A stretch of DNA of 32,074 nucleotides from positions 1 to 32,074 of the forward strand of contig WQYN01000007.1 of NCBI GenBank assembly GCA_009781225.1, written 5' to 3'. Origin of the DNA: Micrococcales bacterium (GTDB taxonomy: Bacteria; Actinomycetota; Actinomycetes; Actinomycetales; WQXJ01). The position numbers and the translations under genes are program-made. Position 1 is the first letter of the stretch; the number at the start of each line of letters is the position of its first letter. Under the pieces are notes generated by a model. It did not search any database. It was not told the DNA's origin and was given only the letters and a program-made list of their open reading frames with translations. This document shows positions 23,527 to 31,595 of the stretch, piece by piece.

Positions 23527-24786
23527 TCAGCCGCACTGCCACAGCGCGGCGACCGGGACGGCCCGGAGTCGGTCTCCGAAGGGGAGGGTCTGCTGTCCGA
23601 GATACAGGACAAAGCCGGCGAGGAAGTCGTCGCCCAGCTTGGCTTGCAGGTGTCTGAGGCCTCGGAAGTCCGCGTCTGACGCCGTGGAGGAGGCCTTGAC
23701 CTCGATGCCCACGACCTGGTCTCTTCTGTTTCTGAGGACGATGTCGACTTCCGCCTGGTCGCGGGTCCGATAGTGGTAGAGCTCAACAGTCTGATTTGCC
23801 CAAGTGAGTTGGCGGGCAATCTCCATGGAGACGAAGCTCTCGAGGACACCGCCGAGGTTGGACGTGATTCGTCCGAGGCTGGCTTCGTCATGGCCCTGCA
23901 GCATGGTGGCAATGCCAGAGTCGACAAAGGCGAGCTTCGGGGCCCTGGTGGCGCGGGCGGTGGCGCCGCGACTCCATGCCGGTATGCGCTTGATGAGGAA
24001 GACCTCTTCTAGCAGGGTGAGGAATCGTTCAACGGTCTGGCGGGGGAGGCCCAAAGTGCTCCCGATGTTCGAGGAGTTGATGACCTGTCCGACCCGGCCC
24101 GCCAAGAGGGTGATGAGCTGCCGGAGCTGGGAACCGCGCTCGATGGAAGCCAGCTGCATAACATCCCGATTGACCAGGTCGGCGACGTAGGACTCGAAGA
24201 ACCTGGTCCGGCGTCGTCCCTCACGGGCTACCGCTGCGGGGAATCCTCCCCGGACGATGCGCGCGATGTATCCGTCTCGCGTCTCCTGGGACTGACAGGC
24301 AGCCTCGGGGCCGTCGCGGAACACGGCGTCAACGAACCTGTCGGGCCGCTGGTCGATTTCCCCTTGTGATAGCGGCCACAGTTCAATGGTCTCCATCCGT
24401 CCGACCAGGGTGTCGGGCACGGTCCGTAGCCCGAGGACTCGCGCGGAACCGGTCAAGAGGAAGCGGCCCGGATCGTAGCTCGCGTCCACGACTTCCTTGA
24501 TGGCAAGGAGGAGTTCGGGGGCACGCTGAATCTCGTCGATCACCATGGGGTTGGCTGCTCGGACAAACTCACTGGGGTCGCGTTTTGCGGACTCAAGTGT
24601 GGAAGCCCCGTCAAGGCTGTACCACGCCGCGCCCGACTCCTTGGCGAGCTGTGCCACCAGCGTGGATTTTCCGCACTGCCGCGCGCCGTTGACCAGTACC
24701 ACTCGCGTGTCTGCAAGGGCCTCCTGCACGGTTGTGGCGGCGTGGCGGTCGAGGAGGAAACCGAGGGGAGACTGTCCAGGTGCCAC
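23527..24786 (-). CDS. AAA_14 ATPase with DUF4143 nuclease-like domain (copy 1)
   Basis: A 419-residue protein. Walker A is GARQCGKST (34-42) and Walker B with the family pattern is VIDEIQRAPELLLAIK (about 81-96). FLLTGSARVL (sensor 1) and RMETIELWPLSQGE follow. The DUF4143 part contains VADLVNRDV and LESFVSMEIARQL. Its C-terminal RDQAEVDIVL-x8-GIEVKAS fits a PD-(D/E)xK nuclease-like D...E-x-K arrangement. The biological role of this widespread family is unsettled. The GTG at 24786 is fixed by TAGAGT-N6-GTG. A paralogue follows across the Bax-inhibitor gene in the opposite orientation. Confidence 0.92.
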   Translation of the reverse strand: MAPGQSPLGFLLDRHAATTVQEALADTRVVLVNGARQCGKSTLVAQLAKESGAAWYSLDGASTLESAKRDPSEFVRAANPMVIDEIQRAPELLLAIKEVVDASYDPGRFLLTGSARVLGLRTVPDTLVGRMETIELWPLSQGEIDQRPDRFVDAVFRDGPEAACQSQETRDGYIARIVRGGFPAAVAREGRRRTRFFESYVADLVNRDVMQLASIERGSQLRQLITLLAGRVGQVINSSNIGSTLGLPRQTVERFLTLLEEVFLIKRIPAWSRGATARATRAPKLAFVDSGIATMLQGHDEASLGRITSNLGGVLESFVSMEIARQLTWANQTVELYHYRTRDQAEVDIVLRNRRDQVVGIEVKASSTASDADFRGLRHLQAKLGDDFLAGFVLYLGQQTLPFGDRLRAVPVAALWQCG

Positions 24787-24792
24787 AGGGAA

Positions 24793-24798
24793 ACTCTA
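24793..24798 (-). promoter_or_regulatory. Leaderless -10 for ATPase copy 1 (TAGAGT-N6-GTG)
   Basis: On the minus strand TAGAGT precedes the GTG at 24786 by 6 bases. The 23-bp tandem repeats begin just upstream and cover the expected -35. Confidence 0.55.
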
Positions 24799-24805
24799 GC
24801 ACGCC

Positions 24806-24867
24806 GTGGGCGATCTGCCGCAGGGTTCGTGGGCGATCTGCCGCAGGGTTCGTGGGCGATCTGCCGC
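24806..24867. repeat. 23-bp tandem repeat, 2.7 copies
   Basis: Units at 24806-24828 and 24829-24851 are identical, with a partial third at 24852-24867 (starting GTGGGCGATCTGCCGC). They fill the gap between the ATPase promoter and the end of the Bax-inhibitor gene. Being at the -35 and upstream region of the ATPase, they could be iterated binding sites. Confidence 0.95.
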
Positions 24868-24874
24868 TGCGCAA

Positions 24875-25696
24875 CTACCTCCGCAGGTGGCCGAGGATCC
24901 TGAGGAACTCCAGGTAGAGCCAGATCAGCGTCACGGTCAGCGCGAAGGCCCCGGTCCACGCGTAGCGGCGGTCAATCCCGCCCTCGACGCCGAGTTTGAT
25001 CATCTCGAAGTCCATGACCAGCGAATAGGCCCCCAGAAGGACCGCGAGGATCGAGATGACCAGGCCCGCCGGCATGCCGCCGATCTCCATCGACCTCAGG
25101 CCGAAGTCGGGCAGGACTCCTGTCCACACCAGGGCAAGGTTGATCAGCGAGAACAGGACGTAGCCGCCCATGGCAGCCAGGACAATGCGACGACCCCTAG
25201 GAGAGGTGCGGACCTTGCCGGAGGAGAAGAGCAGGAGAACCACGACAAAGGTGGCCAGCGTTGCGACGACGGCCTGCAGCACAATCCCGCCGGCCGACTC
25301 CTCGAAGTAGCGAGAGGCCCCACCGAGCATCATCCCTTCGAAGACTGCGTAGATCGACATGAGCCCAGGCTTCGGCTCCCGTCGAAAGGCGCAGACCAGA
25401 CCGAGCACCAGGCCGATCAGGCAACCGGGAAGCGCAAGCACCGGATAGACCCAGCCGGCGACCCCGCCGACCAGCACCAGCGCGAGCAACCCCGCCGTCT
25501 TGATGATGACGTCCTCATAGGAGAGGCGGCCGGTGTGGTACCTCGTCGCCGTGCCCGCCTCCCAGGCGGCTTCCAAGGTGGACGCATCAGGCGGTGCGCT
25601 GTAGGCCGGCGCGTCGTGGAACCCCACGGGCGGGCCGTACTCGCGCATTCCGGGGCGCTCGGTGTAGACGGAACGGGTGAAGACAGGGTTGGCCAT
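24875..25696 (-). CDS. Bax inhibitor-1/YccA-family membrane protein
   Basis: A 273-residue integral membrane protein. A roughly 60-residue Pro/Tyr-rich cytoplasmic N-terminus (MANPVFTRSVYTERPG) is followed by seven hydrophobic helices. The family's region MSIYAVFEGMMLG is present, as are MDFEMIKLGVEGG and RRYAWTGAFALTVTLIWLYLEFLRIL at the C-terminus. The actinobacterial YccA-like branch has this layout. Bax-inhibitor-1 relatives are pH-sensitive calcium leak channels in the solved bacterial case. The ATG at 25696 fits the family start, with TTGGAG about 10 bases upstream. Confidence 0.93.
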   Translation of the reverse strand: MANPVFTRSVYTERPGMREYGPPVGFHDAPAYSAPPDASTLEAAWEAGTATRYHTGRLSYEDVIIKTAGLLALVLVGGVAGWVYPVLALPGCLIGLVLGLVCAFRREPKPGLMSIYAVFEGMMLGGASRYFEESAGGIVLQAVVATLATFVVVLLLFSSGKVRTSPRGRRIVLAAMGGYVLFSLINLALVWTGVLPDFGLRSMEIGGMPAGLVISILAVLLGAYSLVMDFEMIKLGVEGGIDRRYAWTGAFALTVTLIWLYLEFLRILGHLRR

Positions 25697-25820
25697 GAGG
25701 CGCGTCACTCCAATCGGGGGCAGACGAACTCGCTGACAAGCAATGTGGTCGTCCCGCCATTCTAGAGGCCCCACACGAACGCCCGGTCCAGGCCGTCGCC
25801 TCGCAGCGCACCTTGGCGCC

Positions 25821-25908
25821 CGTGGAAAACGACGAGCAGACCCGTGGAAAATGACGAGCAGGAGCGTGTAGAATGACGAGCATGACCGTGTGGAATGACG
25901 AGCCCACA
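25821..25908. repeat. 22-bp tandem repeat, four imperfect copies
   Basis: Units start at 25821, 25843, 25865 and 25887 and share CGTG-x-x-x-AA-x-GACGAGC. They span the -35, -10 and first codons of ATPase copy 2; the fourth unit is coding. The spacing is close to two helical turns, so proteins bound at each unit would face the same side. Confidence 0.92.
25869..25874 (+). promoter_or_regulatory. -10 element TAGAAT inside the third repeat unit
   Basis: TAGAAT lies 7 bases before the ATG at 25882. Among the four units only this one has a TANNNT sequence at that place, so it supplies the promoter. Confidence 0.5.
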
Positions 25909-27213
25909 AAGCAGGCCCCGCCAGAATCGAGCACGCCACCAGCAGACACACCTCTTCCGCGCTTCCTCCAGGAGTCCATCGAGCAGGCTCTGACGGACAC
26001 CCGCATCGCCATCATCGAAGGTGCCCGTCAAGTCGGCAAGTCAACCCTCGCCGCCATGATCGCCGCTCCCCGACACGGCCTCATAGCTAACCTCGACCGC
26101 GACCTCACCAGACGAGCCGCCCTCACCGATCCCACCACCTTCGTCCAGCAGAACCCGAACGGCCTACTGGTCATTGACGAGGTCCAGCGCACCCCTGACC
26201 TCATTTTCGCCCTCAAGGCCGCCGTCGATGAAGACCCACGTCCAGGACGGTTTCTCATCACCGGCAGCGCCGACCTCCTCTCCCTCAAAGGACTCGACTC
26301 TCTGGCCGGACGAGCCGAAACCTTCGCCCTCGAAGGCTTCTCCCAAGGAGAGCTTCGCCACCACAAAGAGCAGTTCATCGACCGCCTCCTCGCCGGTGAG
26401 CTTCACCTCACCCACAGCTCCACCCTGCGCCGCTCCGACTACCTTGACCTCGCCTGCGCCGGAGGCTTCCCGCAAGCACGAACAAGGACCCAGCAACGAC
26501 GCAACGACTGGAATCACGCCTACCTTCGACAGCTCACCAGAAGAGATGCCCCCGACCTCGCCGGACTCACCCGGCTCGCCGACCTACCCCGCCTCATCGC
26601 AAGAGTCGCCGCCACAGCGGGCACCCAGTTCGTCGCAACCGGAGTCGCCAAAGACCTTCAATGGCCCCGCACCACCCTTGCCCCCTACCTCGAACTCCTC
26701 AAGACACTGTTCGTCATTCGCGAGCTTCCCGGATGGTCATCCTCCCTGGTCAGCCGCACCACCACACACCCCAAACTCTACGTGGGAGACTCGGGCCTCG
26801 CCGCCAGCCTCCTGGGCGTCACCCCTAGCTCCCTGGCCCCCGACCACACCCACGCTAACCGCGCGGGCCCCATCCTAGAGACCTTCGCCCTGGCAGAAAT
26901 TGCCAAGCAAAGAAGCTGGTCAGAAGCCAAACCGGCCCTCTTCCACTTCCGCGACCAGGCGCAACGCGAAGTCGACATCGTCCTCGAGCAACAAGATGGC
27001 ACCATCGCGGCCATTGAGGTCAAGGCCGCCGCCACCATCACCCCCCACGACATGCGAGGCCTGGCCCGACTCCGCGACCAGGCCAAAGACCGCTTCGCCG
27101 CCGGCATCCTCCTGTACACCGGCCCCACCTCCGAGCCGCTCGGCCCGCGCCTGGCCGCCGTCCCACTCGATGCACTGTGGTCACCTCCGCGACGGGGCAC
27201 AATAGGCCGGTGA
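25882..27213 (+). CDS. AAA_14 ATPase with DUF4143 nuclease-like domain (copy 2)
   Basis: A 443-residue paralogue of the ATPase at 23527. Walker A is GARQVGKST (about 47-55) and Walker B is LLVIDEVQRTPDLIFALK. FLITGSADLL, YLRQLTRRD and LETFALAEIAKQ follow. The C-terminal EVDIVLEQQDGTIAAIEVKAA gives the D...E-x-K pattern. The start could also be the ATG at 25873; 25882 is preferred because of TAGAAT-N7-ATG. Its stop overlaps the hrpA GTG (GTGA), so hrpA may be translated from its message. The two copies are diverged, so the duplication is old or they were acquired separately. Confidence 0.92.
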   Translation: MTVWNDEPTKQAPPESSTPPADTPLPRFLQESIEQALTDTRIAIIEGARQVGKSTLAAMIAAPRHGLIANLDRDLTRRAALTDPTTFVQQNPNGLLVIDEVQRTPDLIFALKAAVDEDPRPGRFLITGSADLLSLKGLDSLAGRAETFALEGFSQGELRHHKEQFIDRLLAGELHLTHSSTLRRSDYLDLACAGGFPQARTRTQQRRNDWNHAYLRQLTRRDAPDLAGLTRLADLPRLIARVAATAGTQFVATGVAKDLQWPRTTLAPYLELLKTLFVIRELPGWSSSLVSRTTTHPKLYVGDSGLAASLLGVTPSSLAPDHTHANRAGPILETFALAEIAKQRSWSEAKPALFHFRDQAQREVDIVLEQQDGTIAAIEVKAAATITPHDMRGLARLRDQAKDRFAAGILLYTGPTSEPLGPRLAAVPLDALWSPPRRGTIGR

Positions 27214-30200
27214 GTGATTTGGGGGCGAGGTCCGCCATCGTCCTTCCGCCGGTGCGGTATCCGCCGGAGCTGCCGGTCAGCGCGCGGCGCGAGGACATTG
27301 CCCGCGCGATCACGCACCACCAGGTCGTCATCGTCGCCGGGGAGACGGGGTCGGGCAAGACGACCCAGATTCCCAAGATTCTCCTGGAGCTGGGGCGCGG
27401 CCGGGCTGGGCGGATTGGGCACACGCAGCCCCGGCGCATTGCCGCGCGCACCGTCGCTGAGCGCATTGCTGAGGAGCTTGCGACACCGCTGGGCGACATC
27501 GTCGGTTATCAGGTGCGGTTCACCGACGAGACGTCGCCCTCCACTCTCGTCAAAGTGATGACCGACGGCATTCTTCTCGCAGAAATCCAGCATGACCCCA
27601 TGCTCTGGGCCTACGACGCCCTCATCATTGACGAGGCTCACGAGCGCTCGCTCAATATCGACTTCATCCTCGGCTACCTCACGACCCTCCTCCCGCGCCG
27701 CCCCGACCTCAAGATCGTCATCACCTCGGCGACCATCGATTCCGAGCTTTTTGCCCAGCATTTTGCGCACGATGGCGAACCCGCCCCGGTCATCGAAGTC
27801 ACCGGCCGCACCTATCCCGTGGAGATCCGCTACTGTCCCCTCGATTCGGACGATGGCGGACCTTCCCCCAGCACATCGAGTCGCCCTCGCGCTGGGGCTG
27901 ACCAGGCGCTCGACCAGCCGGCGGCGATCTGTCAGGCAGCACGGGAGCTGTTCAAGGAGGGATCCGGCGACATTCTCGTCTTCTGCTCCGGCGAAAGGGA
28001 AATCCGCGACGCCGCCGAGGCGCTGGTCGAGGAGTTCAACGCGACACTGGTCGGAGGAAAGAAAGCCGGTGGACCAGCGGGCGACAAAGCAAACCGCTCC
28101 AAGACAACAGCGCGCGGCGGCGCGGAACGCAACACCCCCCGAGACCTAGAAATCCTCCCCCTCTTCGCACGCCTTTCCGCTGCGGAACAGCACAGAGTCT
28201 TCGAGCCGCACGCGGCGCGGCGGATTGTCCTGGCGACGAACGTTGCGGAAACCTCCCTGACGGTCCCGGGAATCCGCTACGTAATCGACCCCGGGACAGC
28301 CCGCATCTCGCGTTACTCCAAAGCGACCAAGGTCCAGCGTCTCCCCATTGAACCCATCTCCCAGGCCAGCGCCAACCAGCGAGCCGGCCGGTGCGGCCGC
28401 CTCGCCGACGGCATCTGCATCCGCCTCTACTCGAAAGACGACTTCGATGCACGCCCCGAGTTCACCGAACCGGAAATCCTGAGAACCTCGCTCGCCTCGG
28501 TCATCCTCCAGATGATCGCCGTCGGGGTCGCATCCTCGCCGAACGACGTCGTCAAGTTCCCCTTCGTCCAGCGCCCCGATGCCCGCAACGTCCGCGACGG
28601 GGTCGCCCTTCTCACCGAACTCGGCGCCCTCGCCGACAAGTCAACCAAGAGCCCCGAATCGAAAACCGCCGCCCCAAGAACAACCCCCAAAGGAAACCAG
28701 CAAAAACCCAGCTCAGCCCGCCGACCCCAGCAGGGAATCGGCCTCACGCCCCTCGGCCGTCAGCTCGCCCATATCCCCCTCGATCCTCGTCTGGGCCGCA
28801 TGATCATCGAGGCTGACCGCTACGGCGTGACCCGCGAGGTACTCATCATCGCCGCCGCCCTGACCATTCAGGATCCCCGCGAGCGCCCTCTCGATGCCCA
28901 AGAAGCAGCTGATGCCGCCCACGCCCGCTTCGCCGACCCCACCTCAGACTTCCTGACCTTCCTCAACCTCTGGGAGTACCTGCGCGCCGCCCGCAAGGAC
29001 CTGTCTTCCTCGGCCTTCCGCCGCATGGCGCGCGCAGAATTCCTCAACTACCTGCGGCTTCGAGAGTGGCAAGACCTCGTCACGCAGCTGAGGCGCATCG
29101 TGAGGGAATCGGACGCCCACAATCCACCTCTCCGCGCCCGTCGGGCGCGACCAAAGCCGCGAAAAAGTGAAAACCCGACAACTAGCAGCGATGACAGCGT
29201 TCTTAGTTGTCAGGTTTTCACAGGCTCGCTGGCGGAGGGGGTGCCCACGCGCTTTTCCTGGCCGGCGGAGCAGATCCATCGCGCCCTGCTGCCCGGGCTG
29301 CTCTCTCAGCTCGGGATGCGGCTGGAAACCGACCTTGACCAGGCGCGGGCCTCCACCGATCGTAGGTCCCGCCGCCGCTCGCGCAACGAATACGCTGGTC
29401 CGCGCAACGCCCGCTTCGCGATCTTCCCGGGCTCCCCACTCTCCGCCAAGCCGCCTCCGTGGATCATGGCGGCCGAACTCGTCGAAACCTCGCGCCTGTG
29501 GGCCCGCTGCGTCGCCGCCATCACCCCCGAATGGGCAGAGGATGCGGCCTCCCACCTCGTCGTTCGCAGCTACTCATCCCCGCGCTGGTCCTCCCGCGCC
29601 GCTGCCGCCATGGTCGACGAGAAAGTCCTGCTCTTCGGCCTTCCCATCATCGCCGCGCGCCCGGTCCCGCTGGCCCGCACCGACCCCGAGCACGCCCGCG
29701 AGATCTTCATCCGCTCGGCCCTCGTCGAGGGAGACTGGCGCTGTCACCACGAGTTCTTCGCCCAGAACCAGCACCTCATCGAGGAGGTCGAGGACCTCGG
29801 CGACCGCACCCGCCGAACCAGCCGCGCCCTGACGCTCGACCCCGAGGACATCGTCGCCTTCTACGACGAGCGCCTCCCCGCGAGCGCCACCTCCGCCCGC
29901 GCCTTCGACGCCTGGTGGAAAAAGGTCCGCCCGCGCCACCCCGACCTCCTCACCCTCACCCCCGCCGACCTGGGCCTAGACGATGACGGCCCCGCCCGCG
30001 AGGGCTTCCCCGACCAGTGGGTCGCCGGCGACTTCCCTCTCCCCTTGACCTACACCTACGACCCCGGTGCGGACGATGACGGAGCGACCCTCCACATTCC
30101 CGTCGCCATCGCGAACCAAATCCGTCCCGACGGGTTTGACTGGCACATCCCCGGGTTGCGGACCGAACTGGTGACCGCGTTGATCAAGGGTCTGCCGAAG

Positions 30201-31595
30201 AAGGAGCGGGTCGAGCTGGTCCCGGCCGCTGACACCGCGCGGTCCCTGGCACCGCACCTTGCTGACCCGTCGGCGTGGCGCGATCGGGCGGGGCGGATTC
30301 GACCGTTCACGGAGGTGCTCAGCGAGGTCATTCGCGACAGCCGAGATCTGTGGGTGCCGCCCGAGGTCTGGACCTTCGAGAAAATACCCCCTCACCTGCG
30401 GCTCCGCTTCGTCATCGAGAACCCGCGGGGGGAGGTGATGGCCTCGGGAACCGACTTCCTCGCCGTCCGCGAGGAAGCAGCACCCGGTGTCCGCGAGGCG
30501 ATCGCAACCCTCGCTGAAGCAGCAGGCCGCGCCTCAGCCCGGGCGAGTTCCACCAAGTTTGCGGCGGCGGGAGTCGGCGCTTCGGACTCTGGGTCGGTCA
30601 ACGCTGTACCCGAATCCGTCGAACCAGCGGCTCCTGCGCCCGCGCCACGAACACCTCCCACTCCCGAACGCAAGCCAACCGCCCCACCCCCGACCCGTCC
30701 GGTACCGCCCCCCACCTGGGGCGGCGAGCGCGAGAGCCTCACCACCTGGGACTTTGGCGACCTCCCGCGGGAGGTGGAGGGGATGGCGGGGGACGTCATC
30801 GTGCGCGGGTATCCGGCGGTGGTGGTGGAGGGGCGACGAATCGCGCTGCGGGTGATGGAGAGTCGCGAGCGCCAGGGGGAGGCGATGGAGCGCGGGGTGC
30901 GGGCGCTGCTGTTGGGGGAGCTGAAGCTGGCGCCGGCGCGGATCACGTCGAGGCTGAAAGCGCAGGTGGCGCTGCCGTTGGCGACGAGCGCGTATCCGAA
31001 CAGTGACGCGCTCGTGCTGGACTGTCAGGCGGCGGCCGTAGATGCGCTGGTGAGGGCGCATGGCGGGGTGCCGTGGACACAGGGCGGATATGAGGCGCTG
31101 CGCGCCCGGCTGAGGGATGAGCACGAGGACCGGACGGACGCCATCGTGCGGCTGGTGTCGAAAGTGCTGGTCAAGGCGGGGGAGGTGCGGGGACGGATCG
31201 AGGATTTGGCGGGGCTGTCGATGCTCTCGTCGCTGACGGAGATCCGCTCGCACCTGGCCCGGCTCCTGGAGGCGGGATTTGTCGCGCGGGCCGGGGAGGC
31301 GCGGCTCGCCCACTTCCCGAGGTATCTCGCAGCCGACGCTTACCGTCTGGAGCGACTCGGCGCGACGCGCGCGCGCGAGGAGAGGGGAATCTGGGTATTG
31401 GCGCAGGTAGACGAGGCGTATCACGAGGCGTGCGCCGCGTTGCCTCCCGGCGCCCTCCCCCCCGAGGCGCTCGCCGAGGTCCCGTGGATGATCGAGGAAC
31501 TACGCGTCAGCCTCTTCGCCGAGCAGCTAGGAACCGCCCACCCCGTCTCCGAAAAGCGCATCCGCAAAGCAATCGCTACCGGGGTCGGGCGCTAG
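27210..31595 (+). CDS. hrpA: ATP-dependent RNA helicase HrpA
   Basis: A 1461-residue DEAH-box helicase. Walker A is GETGSGKTTQ near 44-52 and motif II is IIDEAHERSLNIDF near 140. SAT, LATNVAETSLT and QRAGRCGR are motifs III, V and VI. RH-winged-helix, OB and the long HrpA-specific C-terminal DUF3418 follow. In E. coli HrpA resolves stalled ribosomes. Compared with E. coli it carries several low-complexity inserts: after YCPLDSDDGG, near 280-300, near 475-500, near 650-680 and a Pro-rich one near 1150. The insert at 650-680 contains palindrome E. A GTG at 27210 overlapping the upstream stop is chosen; CACAAT lies 6 bases before it. Confidence 0.95.
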   Translation: MSDLGARSAIVLPPVRYPPELPVSARREDIARAITHHQVVIVAGETGSGKTTQIPKILLELGRGRAGRIGHTQPRRIAARTVAERIAEELATPLGDIVGYQVRFTDETSPSTLVKVMTDGILLAEIQHDPMLWAYDALIIDEAHERSLNIDFILGYLTTLLPRRPDLKIVITSATIDSELFAQHFAHDGEPAPVIEVTGRTYPVEIRYCPLDSDDGGPSPSTSSRPRAGADQALDQPAAICQAARELFKEGSGDILVFCSGEREIRDAAEALVEEFNATLVGGKKAGGPAGDKANRSKTTARGGAERNTPRDLEILPLFARLSAAEQHRVFEPHAARRIVLATNVAETSLTVPGIRYVIDPGTARISRYSKATKVQRLPIEPISQASANQRAGRCGRLADGICIRLYSKDDFDARPEFTEPEILRTSLASVILQMIAVGVASSPNDVVKFPFVQRPDARNVRDGVALLTELGALADKSTKSPESKTAAPRTTPKGNQQKPSSARRPQQGIGLTPLGRQLAHIPLDPRLGRMIIEADRYGVTREVLIIAAALTIQDPRERPLDAQEAADAAHARFADPTSDFLTFLNLWEYLRAARKDLSSSAFRRMARAEFLNYLRLREWQDLVTQLRRIVRESDAHNPPLRARRARPKPRKSENPTTSSDDSVLSCQVFTGSLAEGVPTRFSWPAEQIHRALLPGLLSQLGMRLETDLDQARASTDRRSRRRSRNEYAGPRNARFAIFPGSPLSAKPPPWIMAAELVETSRLWARCVAAITPEWAEDAASHLVVRSYSSPRWSSRAAAAMVDEKVLLFGLPIIAARPVPLARTDPEHAREIFIRSALVEGDWRCHHEFFAQNQHLIEEVEDLGDRTRRTSRALTLDPEDIVAFYDERLPASATSARAFDAWWKKVRPRHPDLLTLTPADLGLDDDGPAREGFPDQWVAGDFPLPLTYTYDPGADDDGATLHIPVAIANQIRPDGFDWHIPGLRTELVTALIKGLPKKERVELVPAADTARSLAPHLADPSAWRDRAGRIRPFTEVLSEVIRDSRDLWVPPEVWTFEKIPPHLRLRFVIENPRGEVMASGTDFLAVREEAAPGVREAIATLAEAAGRASARASSTKFAAAGVGASDSGSVNAVPESVEPAAPAPAPRTPPTPERKPTAPPPTRPVPPPTWGGERESLTTWDFGDLPREVEGMAGDVIVRGYPAVVVEGRRIALRVMESRERQGEAMERGVRALLLGELKLAPARITSRLKAQVALPLATSAYPNSDALVLDCQAAAVDALVRAHGGVPWTQGGYEALRARLRDEHEDRTDAIVRLVSKVLVKAGEVRGRIEDLAGLSMLSSLTEIRSHLARLLEAGFVARAGEARLAHFPRYLAADAYRLERLGATRAREERGIWVLAQVDEAYHEACAALPPGALPPEALAEVPWMIEELRVSLFAEQLGTAHPVSEKRIRKAIATGVGR
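29167..29221. repeat. Palindromic repeat E inside hrpA (GATGACAGCG-loop family)
   Basis: Arms 29167-29184 and 29204-29221 pair over 18 bp with one mismatch. The 19-base spacer contains CGATGACAGCG. The element plus its right flank CTCGCTGGCGG matches element B in the same orientation. It is read in frame as roughly SENPTTSSDDSVLSCQVFTG, between VRESDAHN and QIHRALLPGLLSQLG. Those two blocks are much closer together in E. coli HrpA. Confidence 0.95.

Noticed and set aside
24806-25765. 319-codon plus-strand frame over the tandem repeats
   Set aside because: Antisense to the Bax-inhibitor gene; the repeated residues at its start are only the 23-bp repeats translated.
26778-27770. 330-codon minus-strand frame across the ATPase/hrpA junction
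   Set aside because: Antisense to two well-supported genes, with no family resemblance.
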